Source: Edaphochlamys debaryana (Eukaryota; Chlorophyta; Chlorophyceae; Chlamydomonadales). Taken from it: a stretch of 64,000 nucleotides of DNA. The stretch is from NCBI GenBank assembly GCA_016858145.1, contig JAEHOE010000008.1, positions 1,612,001 to 1,676,000 on the forward strand, read 5' to 3'. The position numbers were made by a program, and so were the translations under genes. Of this stretch, positions 25,516 to 36,987 are shown piece after piece; position 1 is the first letter of the stretch, and every line of letters begins with the position of its first letter. The notes below the pieces were generated by a model, which did no database searches, was not told the origin of the DNA, and saw nothing but the letters and a program-made list of their open reading frames with translations.

Positions 25516-27990
25516 TCAGGGCACGAAGACCAGCTTGTCCTCCAGCTCGGCCATGACCTCCGCCACGTCGAAGTACGCCAGCGTGCAGGCGCGGAAGTAG
25601 TTGTAGTGCGGGTGCGTCTGGAGAGGAGGGGTGGGGAAGGAAGGGAGGCAGGGGCAGGCCAGGTCCGGGGGGAGCGGAGGGCAGTTAAGGGGGTCAGAAC
25701 CTCGCAAGGCCGCCGTTGGGCACAGGCGGGGAAGGGCGGCGAGTAGAGCGGAGCGCGATAGGTGCTCATGGAACAAAAGCGCGCTGTGGAGAGATGGCGG
25801 GAGTGCAGCTTGGCAGCCGGGCTCAGCGTGCATGCCGGTAGATCCAGTGCGGACCTCTCACCTGCGGCAGCCTCAGCGTGGGCTCGGTTGTGATCTGCTT
25901 CAGTTTGACGCCGTGCTGAGGGGGGGGGGGGAGGAGGGGAGCGCCCGGTTTAGGTCCGCAAGGCGACCAGCCACAAGCGACTGACCTCCGGCCCAGCCCA
26001 GAGTAGTAGGGCCCCAGTACCGCCCCCGAGCGCACCTTTTGCCAGCACTTGAGCACTCCTGGGTGCGGCACGCAGAAGCCGCAGCGCATGCCGTTCTCGG
26101 CGGCGTGCTTGCACATGCCGTAAAATAGGCCCACTATTATGTCGCGGGTGTCCTCCGGGGACCAGGTGGCCTTAGCGGTCTCTGCTGGGGCCAGGGGAGT
26201 CGGGGGGTGGACAGGGTTGGGGGTTCAGCGGCAGCACGTCCCGGCCCCCAGCCCCGCACCTGAGCAGTCCTGCACATGCCCGCCACCCACCCGAGAAGTC
26301 CAGGGTCCAGAGCTCCACGCTCTCGTACACGCCGCAGTCCCTGCAGAAGAGCGGGCGGGCAGGGGAGGGAAGCCCAGTGGCCGGGTGGCTGACACGGCGC
26401 CTCTAATCATTGCATGACAAGGTACTATCGAAAGCACGTGCACACCGGCCGCCGCCTTCGCGCCAGCTGGCCCCGGCCTCACCGCAGGTCCTCGGGGTCC
26501 TCAAACTCGAAGATGTCAGCGGCGATCTCGTCGGTCCGGAAGCTGGCGGAGAAGCAGCCCACCGCCGGCCCCACGGCCTCCTCCATTGAGGCCTCCCCAG
26601 CGGCCACCGACCGCAGCACCGCGGCCATGTCGAGGCCCGGGCTGACCTGCGCACGTATGGGACGGTGTGGGGAATGGGTGGGGATCGCTCGCACACAAGG
26701 CCCACGGCAGGCACGCGCGGGCTGCCTACTAGGCCTGCAGGCGTCCTCCCAGGCCCCCGGGCCGCACCTCGTGGCGTGCCAGCAGGTAGGTGTACGGGTC
26801 CTGACGCAGGGACCTCACCCCGAGCAGGGGCTTGGCGGCGTTGCAGTCCTCCTCGGTGCGAGCCACGAACACGGCCACCGTCTTCTGGCCGACCTGGGCG
26901 CCAGAGGGCGGGGGCACAGGACGGGGGGGAGCACGTCAGAGAAAGATGGGACTTGGCTGGCTTACGGGCCCCCAAGGCTCCTGAGCCCCTTCCGGGATCC
27001 GGACTTCACTACCCCACCCGGGCCTCCTCCAAGGTTATGCACACAACCCACCTTGAACCGCACGAGCGGCTTGGGCGCCCCGCCCTCCTCGAGCACGTGG
27101 TAGCCGCCCGCGTCGTCCCGGCCGGCCTCGCCCCCGCCCTCCACCTCGTCCTCGCTCTCGTCCTTGCCCTTGCCCTCCACCTCGCCCTTGGCCTCCCCAG
27201 GCGCCGCCGTCTCTGCTCGCACCCTCCTGTTCACCGCCTCCACCACCTCAGACGCGATGTCCTGCACTTGTGCAGCGGAGACCTTAGCGGCGGCAGCAGC
27301 CTGCTTGGTTTCCTTGAGCGGGGTCATCAGCTCCGCGGGCGTCGGCGCGGGCAAGGTGCTGACGACGGCCACAGCGGCCGCTGCGAGCTTCGTCGCGAAA
27401 GCGCTGGCGTCGGCGGCGTCGGTGCTGTACTTCTTCACCTCCACTGCCTCCGAGCGCATGACGGCCAGCGAGCAGCCGAGGCACAGCACCGTACTGTGCG
27501 ACTTCTTGGCCGCCTTGACCAGGCATGAACAGGACTTTGCGCATTCCTGGGCCGCCTTCGAAGCATGTTGAACCTCCTTGGTCACACCGGCCAGGCTGGA
27601 GGTGCCGGCGGCAGCAGCGGCGGAGCTGGTGTCGACACGGGCGCCGGCGGGGGTGTCAGCATCGGCGCCGGCGGGGGTGACGGCGCGGAACTGCAGATCA
27701 GGAGGGACGGCAGAAGCGCGGAGCGCAGAGTCAGATGCTATTGAATACCCTCAACTGCCTCTCGCACGGGATGTGGGTTGGCTGCGGGGCCAAGCGCTTA
27801 TGTGGGTCGGTCCATAACAAAGCACTGGTGTGGCCCTGGGAGTCCTGGGCGGGCTTTTGCCGGCAGCCGAGCGAGCGGCGCCCCGCCCCCCTCTCCCGCG
27901 TGAACCCACCTTACCCTGGGCCCCCCGAGTGGGCGTTGCCGCCGCCCCCGCCCCCGCCGCTGCCTGGTCAAGCTTGGCCGTGTCTGCCAT
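25516..27990 (-). CDS. Unrecognised 454-residue protein
   Basis: Eight in-phase exons (27990-27910, 27690-27052, 26893-26768, 26646-26483, 26340-26291, 26184-26036, 25915-25862, 25617-25516) support a real gene. The first about 110 residues are Ala/Thr-rich and include a Cys-containing helical segment (SKAAQECAKSCSCLVKAAKK), followed by long Ala/Lys helices and an acidic Gly/Glu/Asp linker. The C-terminal 200 residues look globular: VGQKTVAVFVARTEEDC, QDPYTYLLARHE, FRTDEIAADIFEFEDPEDL, ESVELWTLDFS, DIIVGLFYGMCKHAAENG, CGFCVPHPGVLKCW and a Tyr-rich end YFRACTLAYFDVAEVM. The combination of a hydrophobic segment and a CGFC motif gives no family I can name. No signal peptide or clear membrane span. 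It may be specific to green algae. Confidence 0.7.
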
Positions 27991-28789
27991 CTGCCTTGAA
28001 GGGCGGAGCCGTAGGGGGCCTGGTCGGAGCCGTCAGCATCAGCAGCGGGCGTGGCCTGCGGCAGGGGCAGGGGACAGAGGGCAGAACCATAAGCAGCAGC
28101 GGGTGGGGTCCAGGCCGGAGCGCAGGCCTCCGCCCGCGAGCGGAGAGGTGGACACACACCAGGCCCACCTGGGTGGCGGGATCCAGCGCGAACCCGCGTG
28201 CGTGCGTGATTTGCGCCCGCTGCTACCTGGCGACACCGAACTGCGCTTGTGTAGCGCCGGCAGCAACAGCCCGTCCCGGACAACGGTATGCTGCAGCGCC
28301 TGAAACAGCCCCCGCTGCGACCTAGATCCCGCTGCTGCGTAGGGGTGCCGGTATGCAACAGCGCCTGTGCTGCTAGCGACGGCGATCTGCGCTTGTGCAA
28401 CAGCTCCGCGGCAGGGCTTGCAACAGCTTCCGCAACAGCTACCTCCCGAGCGCTCACCCGCGTGCTGAAGGCGTTCAGATCCAATCGCAAGAGCAGACAC
28501 AGCAGCGGCGCGGCAGGGGCGGCACGGGCGCGCGCCTCAGAGCGGCCCAAGGTGCGACCCAAGCGCGCGGCTCCGCTACTTGCTTGTTGCTGCAGGCCCT
28601 TGCTAGTTTCTAGGCGGCTTGAAGCTGCGTGCGACGTGTGGTTTGCGTCAGGAGAAGAAGAAAGGCTGAAGCTCCGAGGCGCCATGCAGGCCCGATTACG
28701 GGCGCCCGCGCTTGGCCCGCGCTGCTAAAACCAACCCCGCGCCCCCCACCGTGCATAGCGCCGCTGCGTAGCCCTTGACCGTCATCTTG
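27991..28789. other. Intergenic, low-complexity Ala/Arg-coding-like sequence
   Basis: Region upstream of the 454-residue gene, rich in GCAACAGC-type imperfect repeats (about 28250-28440). A minus-strand open frame of 295 codons crosses it, but its composition is repeat-like and it overlaps exon 1 of the neighbour in another frame, so it is not called. Confidence 0.4.
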
Positions 28790-29753
28790 TCAAGGCACAG
28801 CTCCCCCGCCCCCGGGGCAGGCCAGCCGGGCCATCTCCTTGAGGGTCAACTCGCACAGCCAGGCGACGGCACCCCTCCGCACCGCAGGCGGCCCCAACGC
28901 CGCAGTCGCCGTTGCCGTTGCCCTCGGCCTGAGCTCGCTGGCCCTCGGCCTCCTCGGCCTCGCCCTCGCTGTCGACATCCGTGCCCGCAGGGCAGGGGCG
29001 GAGATGGTGGGAGGCGAGGACCATGAGAGCGGGGAGGAGCGGGGCAAGTGAGTGAGAGTGTTGGCGTGGGCTGAGGCGAGACGGCATATCAGCACAGCCA
29101 GCCCACCGGGACTGCGGTGGGACGAAGGGCCACATAAGCAGTAGCCCTGAGTAAGCCCTGTGGGTCCCTCCAGCCAGCCGCCTGCTTCCAGCCACCATCC
29201 GCACCCAGTGGCGGGGGGCTGCTGATCCACCGCCGCACGGCGGCGCCACCGCCAGCTCCTCTGCTGTGGTCTCCAGCAGCGTCGCCGCCGCGACGCCCTT
29301 GCCCCTAACCTCCAGGGCGCGCCGGGCTGCCCCCAGGCAGGCGCCGAACAGCAGGCGGCAAAGGCAGGCGGCCTCGCCGAGGGGCGGGGCCGGGCGCGGA
29401 GGCGGAGACCTGCAGGCGCAGCGACGGGCGGTGTGGGGTGCATGCTACAGGGCGGGTGAGGACGGGGTGCACACCAGGCGGGTGTAGGTGGAGGTGGGGC
29501 GTTGGGCATCAAGCACCCACACAACCCACATCCTTCCGCATCAACCCACATCACGCTCCCCTACCTTTTACACATCAGCACCCCAAACCCTCGCCCCCCC
29601 CACCCTCACCCTGAAGGTAGAGAAGAAGCCGCGCAGGTGTGCTGCCGCAAGTGCTACCGCCGCCGCCACCGCCGCCGCCGCCGCCGCCGCGGCTGCAATA
29701 CCGGCATAGCGCAAAAGTGCGGGAGCGAACCTTAACAGCGGTTGAGGGAACAT
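28790..29753 (-). CDS. Possible small gene with N-terminal hydrophobic segment (tentative)
   Basis: Exon 1 (29753-29610) would start MFPQPLLRFAPALLRYAG, then a long Ala/Val hydrophobic stretch that could span a membrane, ending at a GTGAGG donor. Exon 2 (29444-29205, same phase) encodes a codon-plausible stretch (GEAACLCRLLFGACLGAARR.., ATLLETTAEELAVAPPCGGG). The terminal exon is not resolved: two frames look plausible, one ending LCELTLKEMARLACPGGGG at TGA 28790-28792, and the other acidic (TDVDSEGEAEEAEG). No family recognised. It may be a real gene, a degraded one, or chance open frame. Confidence 0.28.
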
Positions 29754-30396
29754 ACGCCGTTGGTGGATACGGAGGGATGGCATCACCGGTCGAGTGGAAA
29801 GTGCCGGGGGCCCTGGACTGCTGGCAAGGTAGCATTGCAGGAGCCTGGCCGGAACTGGGGGTCGGCACGACCATGGACGGTGCGCCCTGTCACCGGGCGG
29901 AGGCACATGCGCTGCGGTGTAGTGCCAGCACCGCGGGGGAGTGAGAGCCTGTGTGGTGGAGGGCGGTGGGGAGCTGTGGTGCGCCGCTTGAAGCTAGATT
30001 GGGTGGCACCTGCGCGACCTGCGCTGCGCGGTGTGGGAGGGTGCACTGGGGTGCACAGGGCCAGCTGGAGTCGGGTCGGGAGGCGAGGTCGTGCAGCGAT
30101 TGCTGGGCGTGCATGCAAAGGATACGTGCCATACGCGCAGCATTTGTCGACTTCACATGGAACTCGAAGCCCAGGTCTAAGGCCGCTAGCTTGAAGGGCT
30201 CGACGTCCCGCGGGCCAGCAACTTGTGTGCAGAGCGCACAGCGCCACGAGCTGGCCACCTAGACCCATCAGGCTAGCTACATCCAATTTACCTAGCCGCG
30301 CTAGGACTAGCGCAGGCGCGCTGCCTGCGCCTAACGGGGCGGCCCTCCATGGACCGGTGCATCGACTGCCCGCCGTGGTGACGCTGAGCCCTGGCC
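29754..30396. promoter_or_regulatory. Upstream region of the adenine methyltransferase-like gene
   Basis: 643 bases before the plus-strand start at 30397; divergent from the tentative minus-strand gene. No TATA box or coding exon was recognised. Confidence 0.35.
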
Positions 30397-33300
30397 ATGG
30401 ACGTGCTGCTCTCGGCGGTGGAGGTCGTGAGGCGGGATCCTGACGACCTCGAGGGCTGCGAGACGCTCATTGTCGCCAATTATCAGCGGAACAACTGGCT
30501 GAAGGTCGGCGCAGCGCTGCTCGTCATCCATGACACCGCTCTGTACAAGCGGTCGGGGGCGGACTCGTTCTCCAAGTACATCCAGACGAAGGCGGACTTC
30601 GGTTTCGGGCCGAGGCAAGCTCTGCGCCTGCTTGCGGCCACCAAGCTCGCGAAAGTCTTCCCCCCGACTATCGCTCTGCCCACAAGCGAGCGGCAGGTGC
30701 GCCAGGGGGCGCCAGGGGCTGCAGCGTGGGTCCCGGGACCCCGGACCCCGGCCCGTGGACCGGCGAGCGGTCGGTCGGCTGTCGCGAACGGGGCCTAATC
30801 AGGTCACAAGCGATAGAGCTCGCTGGCAAAAGCCGCAAACGCGACTCTGGGAGGCCATGCAGGGCCTGGTTGCAACGCGGGTCGGCTGGGTCTGTGCATG
30901 CGAGCTCGCGCGCCCGGTTGCCCAGCCGGAGGGCCAGCGCCGGCTCGGACGCGATGGTGTGCAGTGGTCAAGACCTGATGGATCAGCCCGCCTGGCAAAG
31001 AATGGCGGTTGGCGCGCACACCCAAGCTGGTGCCCACGCCTGCCGCCGCTGTCCTTGCCACTCGGCGGCTGTGCCCCAGCCCGCCACGGCCGCTTCAAAC
31101 ACATACACACGCATCCCCTGCGCTCATCTCTCCCCCGTGCGTACCTCCCGCCCCACAGGTGCGGGCACTGGTGGGTCTGGAGCCGCGCAAGGCCGTCAAA
31201 ACCTGGGTCAAGGCCAACCTCATCTCCCAGGTGAGCCGATATCTGGGGACACCGTCCCGCCCTCCGCTTCCAATGTACCAGCTGAGCTGCCCTACATACT
31301 CTCACCTCTTGTGCCCCTCATACCCCGCCACCCCACACTCCTCTGGCCGCTGACTCCCCTGCCCCTGCCCCTGCCCCTGCCCCCCGAATGCGGCCCATGC
31401 AGGAGACGGGCGTGCCCCTGACCCACCGCCTGGTCGAGTCAGTGCTGAACAAGGACATCCCGGACTCGTACCGCACCGCCTGCCAGGACTGGCAGGACTT
31501 CGTGCAGCCCGCGTCGGAGTACTACCGGTGGGCACTGGGCAGGCAGGGCGTGGGGCAATTTGGACGGGGCAGGCTCGGCCTTGTCTGCCCCGTCCAGGCC
31601 CGGACGTGTGCGAGCGGCCCAGGGGGAGTGAGGGATGGGGTGAGGCCTCGGAGCTGTGTGGGAGAGTGGGGGCACGGCACAAGCGCTGGGGAGCCGTCAC
31701 ACGCAGCGCTCCCCTGGCCCTCGCCTCTCAGGTCTCCGCACCACATCATCGCGGCCGTGAAGCGCGTGTTCGGCGGTGCCATCGACCTGGACCCATGCAG
31801 CGACGAGCTGGCGCAGGTGGGGCACGGGGGTACAGGCGGTACACGGGCGGTACAGGCACGTGCACAAGGAGGGCCGTGCGCTGCACGGGATGCCGGTCTC
31901 TGCAGAGGCCTCCGCCAGGCCGCCGCCCGTCACCCGGATGGCCATGCACGAGCTCTGCGCTCAGAGCCTGTGCCGCTGCACAGCCTCTCTGGCCGTGCAG
32001 CCCGCCCAACGCTCCCATCCTTCCTCGGTCCTGCAGGTGGGCGTGCAGGCGACGCGCTACTACTCGGCGGAGGACGACGGGCTGCAGCCGGCCAGCCCCT
32101 GGCGGGGGCGCGTGTACGCCTTCCCGCCCGTGGGCATGCACGGCACCAGCATGCTGCAGGTGGGGCGGCGGCGGGGCCTGCTCTGGAGGGTGGGGGGCTG
32201 ACGCCAGAACACAGCGAGATGGGTGCTTGCAAGTAACCACCTCTTCCGGCGCCTTGGAAGGGGAGGGAGCATCGCCAAACATCTCTTGCCTCTTTTTGGC
32301 TCTGATCCCAAGCTCTGACCACTCCCCAGGGCTTGTTCCTGGACCGAGCGATGAACGAGTTCCGGGCGGGCCGCGTGAGCGAGGTCGTTCTGCTGCTCAA
32401 GGTGGCGGTGGGGCACAAGTGGTTCGCCAAGGTCTTCGACCACCCGCACTGCTTCCTGGCGGAGACGCCCATCAAGCCGCAGGCGGCGCCGCCGCAGGGC
32501 TGGGGCGTGCCCCACCACCACTCGTCCGCGGAGTCACAGCAGCGCTCGGCGGCGGCGGCAGCGTTACTGAGCGCCGGCGCCGGGCCCTCGGCCGGAATAG
32601 CGCCCAGCGGCGGGGGCGGCGGCGGAGGTGGCGGCGGCGGCAGCCGGCGGCGGAAGCGTGATGAGGATGAGGATGAGGCGGAGGAGCTTGGCGAGGGTGG
32701 CGGCGGCGGATGCGGCGGCCGGCGGGCGGGGCCTTCCGGGAGGAAGCGGGAGGCGGTTGCGGCGCTGGTGCTGCCGGCGGAGGCGCCCAGCACCTCGCGG
32801 CCGCGCCGGTCCAAGGCGACGGCGGGGGTGGCGGCGGCGGCAGCTGCCGCCGCTGCCGCTGAGGACGAGGATCTAGACATGGAGTTACTCGAGGTGACTC
32901 CTGTGGTCAAGCCAGACCGCCCGGCGAAGCCCAAGAAGACGGCCGCGGAGCGGGCGGCCGAGCGCGCCGCCGCCAAGGCGGCCAAGGCCGAGGCCGCGGC
33001 GGCGGCGGCGGCGGCCCAGCAGCAGATCATGATGCAGCAGCAGGCGGCGGCGGCGATGGCGGCGGCGGCGGCGGGCGACCCGCTGGCTGCGGCGGCGGCT
33101 GCCATGGGCCTCGGGCCGCTGGGGCTCAAGATGGAGCAGCAGCAGCTCATGGGGTTGCAGGGCGGCCTGCCGCCGCTGGGCCCGGCTGGGTCCCTGGACC
33201 CAGCCTCCGCCGCCGCGGCGGCGGCAGCTCAGTTCGCCGCCGCCGGGCTGCCCGGCTACAGCACCGCGGCGCAGCAGGCCGCTCTGTTTGGTGCGGCGGC

Positions 33301-36280
33301 GGCAGCGGCGGCAGCCGCCGCCGCGGGGGGACACGCACCCGGCGCCGCGGCAGCTGCCGCTGCCGCTGCCGCCGCCGCCGCCAGCAGCGGGCCCCAGAGC
33401 CTCAGCGCGCTCATGGCTAGCGCACACGGCCACCCCGGCGGCCCGGGAATGCCCGGCCTTGGGCAGCTTGGGCACCCGGGGGGCGTGGGGCCGCTGGGCA
33501 TGGGCCCGCTTGGGCCCCTGGGCCACCCACACGGCCATCCCCACGGTCACCCCCACCCCCACCACCCCATGGCTTTCAACCACCTGGCCGCGCTCGGCTC
33601 CCTGGGCCTAGGTCTGGCACAGGGTCAGCAGCTGGGCCTCCCGCCGCCCTCCATGCACTTCCTGCACAACCCGCTGGGGCCCATGGGTGCACCGCTGGGG
33701 CCGCCGGGTGGGCCGCACCTGACGGCGGCCGGCAGCCTGCCGCCCGGGCCGCCGCCGCCGGGCATGCCAGGGGTCCCCATGCCGCCCCCGGGGATGCCCG
33801 GGGTGCCCCCACAGCAACCGGGGCCGCCGCCTCCAGGCTCTATCCCAGGCCTGCCGCCGAGCATGCAGGGGCTGATGATGGGGCACGGGATGGGGGCCCC
33901 GCCCTTCCCTGGCGCGCCCATGGGCTTTCCCGGGGCGCCGGGGCTCCCTCACATGGGCATGGGCCCGCCGCCGCCCCACGGCCCGGTGCCGCCGGGCATG
34001 CCCGGCGGCCCGCCTCTCATCCCCAACCACCACACCCACGTCCACCACGCACCGCCCGAGCCCCACGCACAGCCGCCGGTGCAGCCAGGGCCCGCCGCCT
34101 TCCCGCTCTTCGGCGCAACCCCGCCGCAGCCGCCACCCCACGCCCACTCACACCCGCACGGGCTGCAGCCGCCCCAACCACTCATGATGGACGGAGCACC
34201 ACAACAGCAGCAGCCGCAGCAGCAGCTACAACAGCACCCGAGCATGGGCATGCCAGATGCAGCCGCCGTCAGCCTGGCGGCGGCGCAGCTGGCGGCGCTC
34301 TCTGACGGCGGCGCAGCTGGCGGCCTACCGGGGGCGCCTCCGCTGCAGGCTGAGCCGCCGCCGGGCCACCCGCACGCCCACGGGCAGTCCACGGTGCCCC
34401 AGCTGTCCCCACACTCCCTCCAGCCGCCGCCGCTGCCTCCTGGCCTGCTGGAGGACCTCCAGCGGCAATCACAGCAGCAACAACAACAACAGCTGCAGCA
34501 GCAACAGCAGCAACAGCAATTACAACAGCAACACCAGCAGCTGCAACAGCAGCAGCTGCAGCAGCAACAGCTGCCGATGCAGCCACCGCAGCAGCCGGGC
34601 GAGCCGGCGGCGTCGGACCCCATCGCGGCGGCAGCAGCGGCGGCGGCGGTGGAGATGGTGGCGGCGATGCAGCGGGGCGAGCTCCAGCTGCCGCCTCCGC
34701 CGCAGCCCCAGCTCCAGCCTCCGCCGCAACCGGGGCAGCCGCCGGGGCCGCAGCAAGTGCAGGGCATGCCTGGTACCAGCATCGGCCCCGGCATGGGCGT
34801 GGGCATGGGTGCCGCTGGCATGGGCGTGGGCGTGGGCCTGCCCATGAGCCTCGACATGGAGATGCAGCAGCAGCTGCAGCAGCTCCAGCAGCAAGCGGCG
34901 CAGCACGCACTGCAGGAGCAGCAGCGGCAGGCACAGCACGAGGCTGAGCAACGGCGCCAGGAGGCGGAGCGGCAGGAGCGGGAACGGCAGGAACGGGAGC
35001 GGCAGGAGGCGGAGCGGCAAGAGCAGGTACGGCAGGAGCAGGAGCGGCTTGCCCAGGCCCAGGCCCAGGAGGAGGCGCAGAGGCGGGAGCTGGAGCAGCA
35101 GGAGGCCCAGCGGCGGCAGCTCGAGGCCCAACTGGCGGAGGCGGCGGAGGCGCAGCGGCAGCTGGCGGAGGCGGCAGCCGCGGCAGCGGCGGCCGAGGCC
35201 GCGGCGGCGGCGCAGGAGCAGCAGCGGCAGCAGCAGGAGGCCATGGCGGCAGCGGAGGCGGCTGCCATGCAACAGCAGCAGCAGGCGGCGGCAGAGGCAG
35301 CGGCAGCCGCTGCCGCAGGGCCTGGCGTTGGGAGCGATGGGGCAGGACCAGTCGCCACGTCGGACCCAGGACCTGCCTCCCAGGATAATGTAACGGCGCA
35401 GGGCACGGAGGCGCTCCAAGCGGCCCAGGCGGCGGCGGAAGCGGAGGCGGTGGCGATGTTGGCAGCCGTGGAGGCCGCGACGGAGCCGCAGGGCGCGACT
35501 CTGCAGCAGGACGCGGGGCAGGCCCCGTCGGCGCCCGTGGCGGGTGCGCTGGCGGACGCGGAACCGAGGCCCGTCGCTGATCTCATGCCTGGTGGCTCTG
35601 TGGCTGCGCCCAGCAGTGCGGAAGCCCCGCCGCTCACACTTCGCACGCCGACGGCCGACGGCGTAGTCATGACAACGCCGACGGCGGCAGCCGAGGAGCA
35701 AGGGCAAGAGCAAGGGCAGGAGCAGGGGCAGAGCGAGGAGCTTCTGGCGGCACAGGCGGCGGCAGAGGCGGTTGCCATGCTGGCAGCTGCAGGTGGTGCA
35801 GGGGCAGAGGCACCGCAGGCGCCTACGCCCCTGCTGGGAGATACTGAAATGCCTCCCGCGCCGGTGGAGCCCAAGGTCGAGGCGGAGGCCAACGGCATTG
35901 GGCCCGAGACGCCCAACCTGGCAGCCGCTGCTGAGCTCCTGGCGGCGGCGCGCGCTGTGGCGGCTTCGGCGGAAGCGTCGCCCTCTCCCGCGGCGGGAGC
36001 CAGCGGGGGCGGCCGGCGGGGGAGGTCCGGGGCCCGTGGCGCCGCCACTGCTGGGGGCTCGAGGCCGCGTGGGGGAGGCGGGGCTTGGGCCGGGGCCGGC
36101 TCTGCGCCGCGGGATCCGCGGATGTCGGCTCCGCAGGTGGCGGATGCATCGGGGGATGCGGGGCAGGTGTTCAATCCTCGGGGCATGGTCCTGGTCTACA
36201 TCGGCAAGGACCCGCGGCAGTTTTGCAAGGTGTTTTCTGAGCTGGGCTTCATCCCGGGGTACAATGCATGGAGCAAGTGA
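30397..36280 (+). CDS. Phage-type DNA N6-adenine methyltransferase-like protein with giant low-complexity insert
   Basis: Six in-phase exons (30397-30696, 31159-31230, 31403-31527, 31732-31816, 32037-32159, 32330-36280) encode 1551 residues. Residues 20-160 (WLKVGAALLVIHDTALYKR.., SFSKYIQTKADFGFGPRQA.., TSERQVRALVGLEP) resemble the module found ahead of Dam-type methyltransferases in phage and bacterial proteins. Residues 167-275 match the phage DNA N-6-adenine-methyltransferase family (PF05869): SPHHIIAAVKRVFGGAIDLDPCS, ATRYYSAEDDGL, PWRGRVYAFPPVG, VVLLLKVAVGHKWFAKVFDHPHCF. The catalytic NPPY-type motif reads FPPV (223-226). The family's last strand (GMVLVYIGKDPRQFCKVFSELGFI, about 1519-1542) is present at the far C-terminus, separated by about 1,200 residues rich in Ala, Gln, Pro, Gly and Met. 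The family normally methylates adenine in DNA; loss of the motif argues against activity here. Confidence 0.85.
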
Positions 36281-36987
36281 GCGGGCGCAGAAGTCTGGGC
36301 TTGGGCTGGAGGGCGCACGAGGCCAAGGGCTTGGACGGACATTCGTGATTGGGAGGGGCAGACACATTGTTATGAATGGAGACTTGCGTGCGGCAGGGTC
36401 GAGGCTGCGGCGAATGCCCTTACCGAGGAAGAATACTTGCTGACAAGACAAGACGAGAGAAAGAGGGTCCCCTCTAGGGGTCCCGTCGACATAGGGGGAG
36501 TGCGGCGGATGACCAGTGCGGCAGTGCCCGGTGGGCGGTGTTTGGGCCCTGATCCCACGGTTGGTGATTTGCGGTGGGGTCCTTCTTCCCAGGAGCTGCG
36601 TTCCCATGGGAACGCAAGCGGGAACTCTTGGGGATCACCGTATGTTACACCGCGACAGACCTCTGAGCACCATAGCCGATACGCATCCCGCATTCGCTCG
36701 CTCAACAGGGGTCCTGCCCAGGTGGTCCTGGTCCCCTCCCAGCCTCCATCCACCATGACGGCCGCATGCAGACCCTTTGATATGTTAACTCCCACGCACG
36801 TTGTTGCTCAGCCGCCGGAGAGCTACTGCCGATCCTACAATCTGGACCCACAGCACAGGCGCTTCATCAAGTGGGGCCCACTCAAGCCCCTGCTCGAGCC
36901 ACTCATACCACATACCAGCGCGCTCCATAAGCTCCCTCGCGACACCTCCCATGTGGCCAAGGCCCCAGCGCCCTGCACAGCCGCGGC
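36281..36987. other. Convergent 3' flank, methyltransferase-like gene and kinase
   Basis: Both neighbours end here. No coding exon found. A minus-strand TGTAA at 36645-36649 fits the kinase; none was seen for the plus-strand gene. Confidence 0.5.
36645..36649 (-). other. Candidate polyadenylation signal (TGTAA) for the TAG-interrupted kinase
   Basis: Minus-strand TGTAA about 340 bases beyond the stop codon at 36988. Confidence 0.4.

Noticed and set aside
27798..28685. Minus-strand 295-codon frame starting MAPRSFSL
   Set aside because: Crosses exon 1 of the 454-residue gene in another frame and consists mostly of imperfect repeats; no splice partner.
33949..36186. Minus-strand 745- and 695-codon open frames opposite the methyltransferase-like gene
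   Set aside because: They are antisense reads of GC-rich Gln/Ala repeats (giving Cys- or Leu/Arg-rich text), with no splice structure; the plus frame has family matches at both ends.
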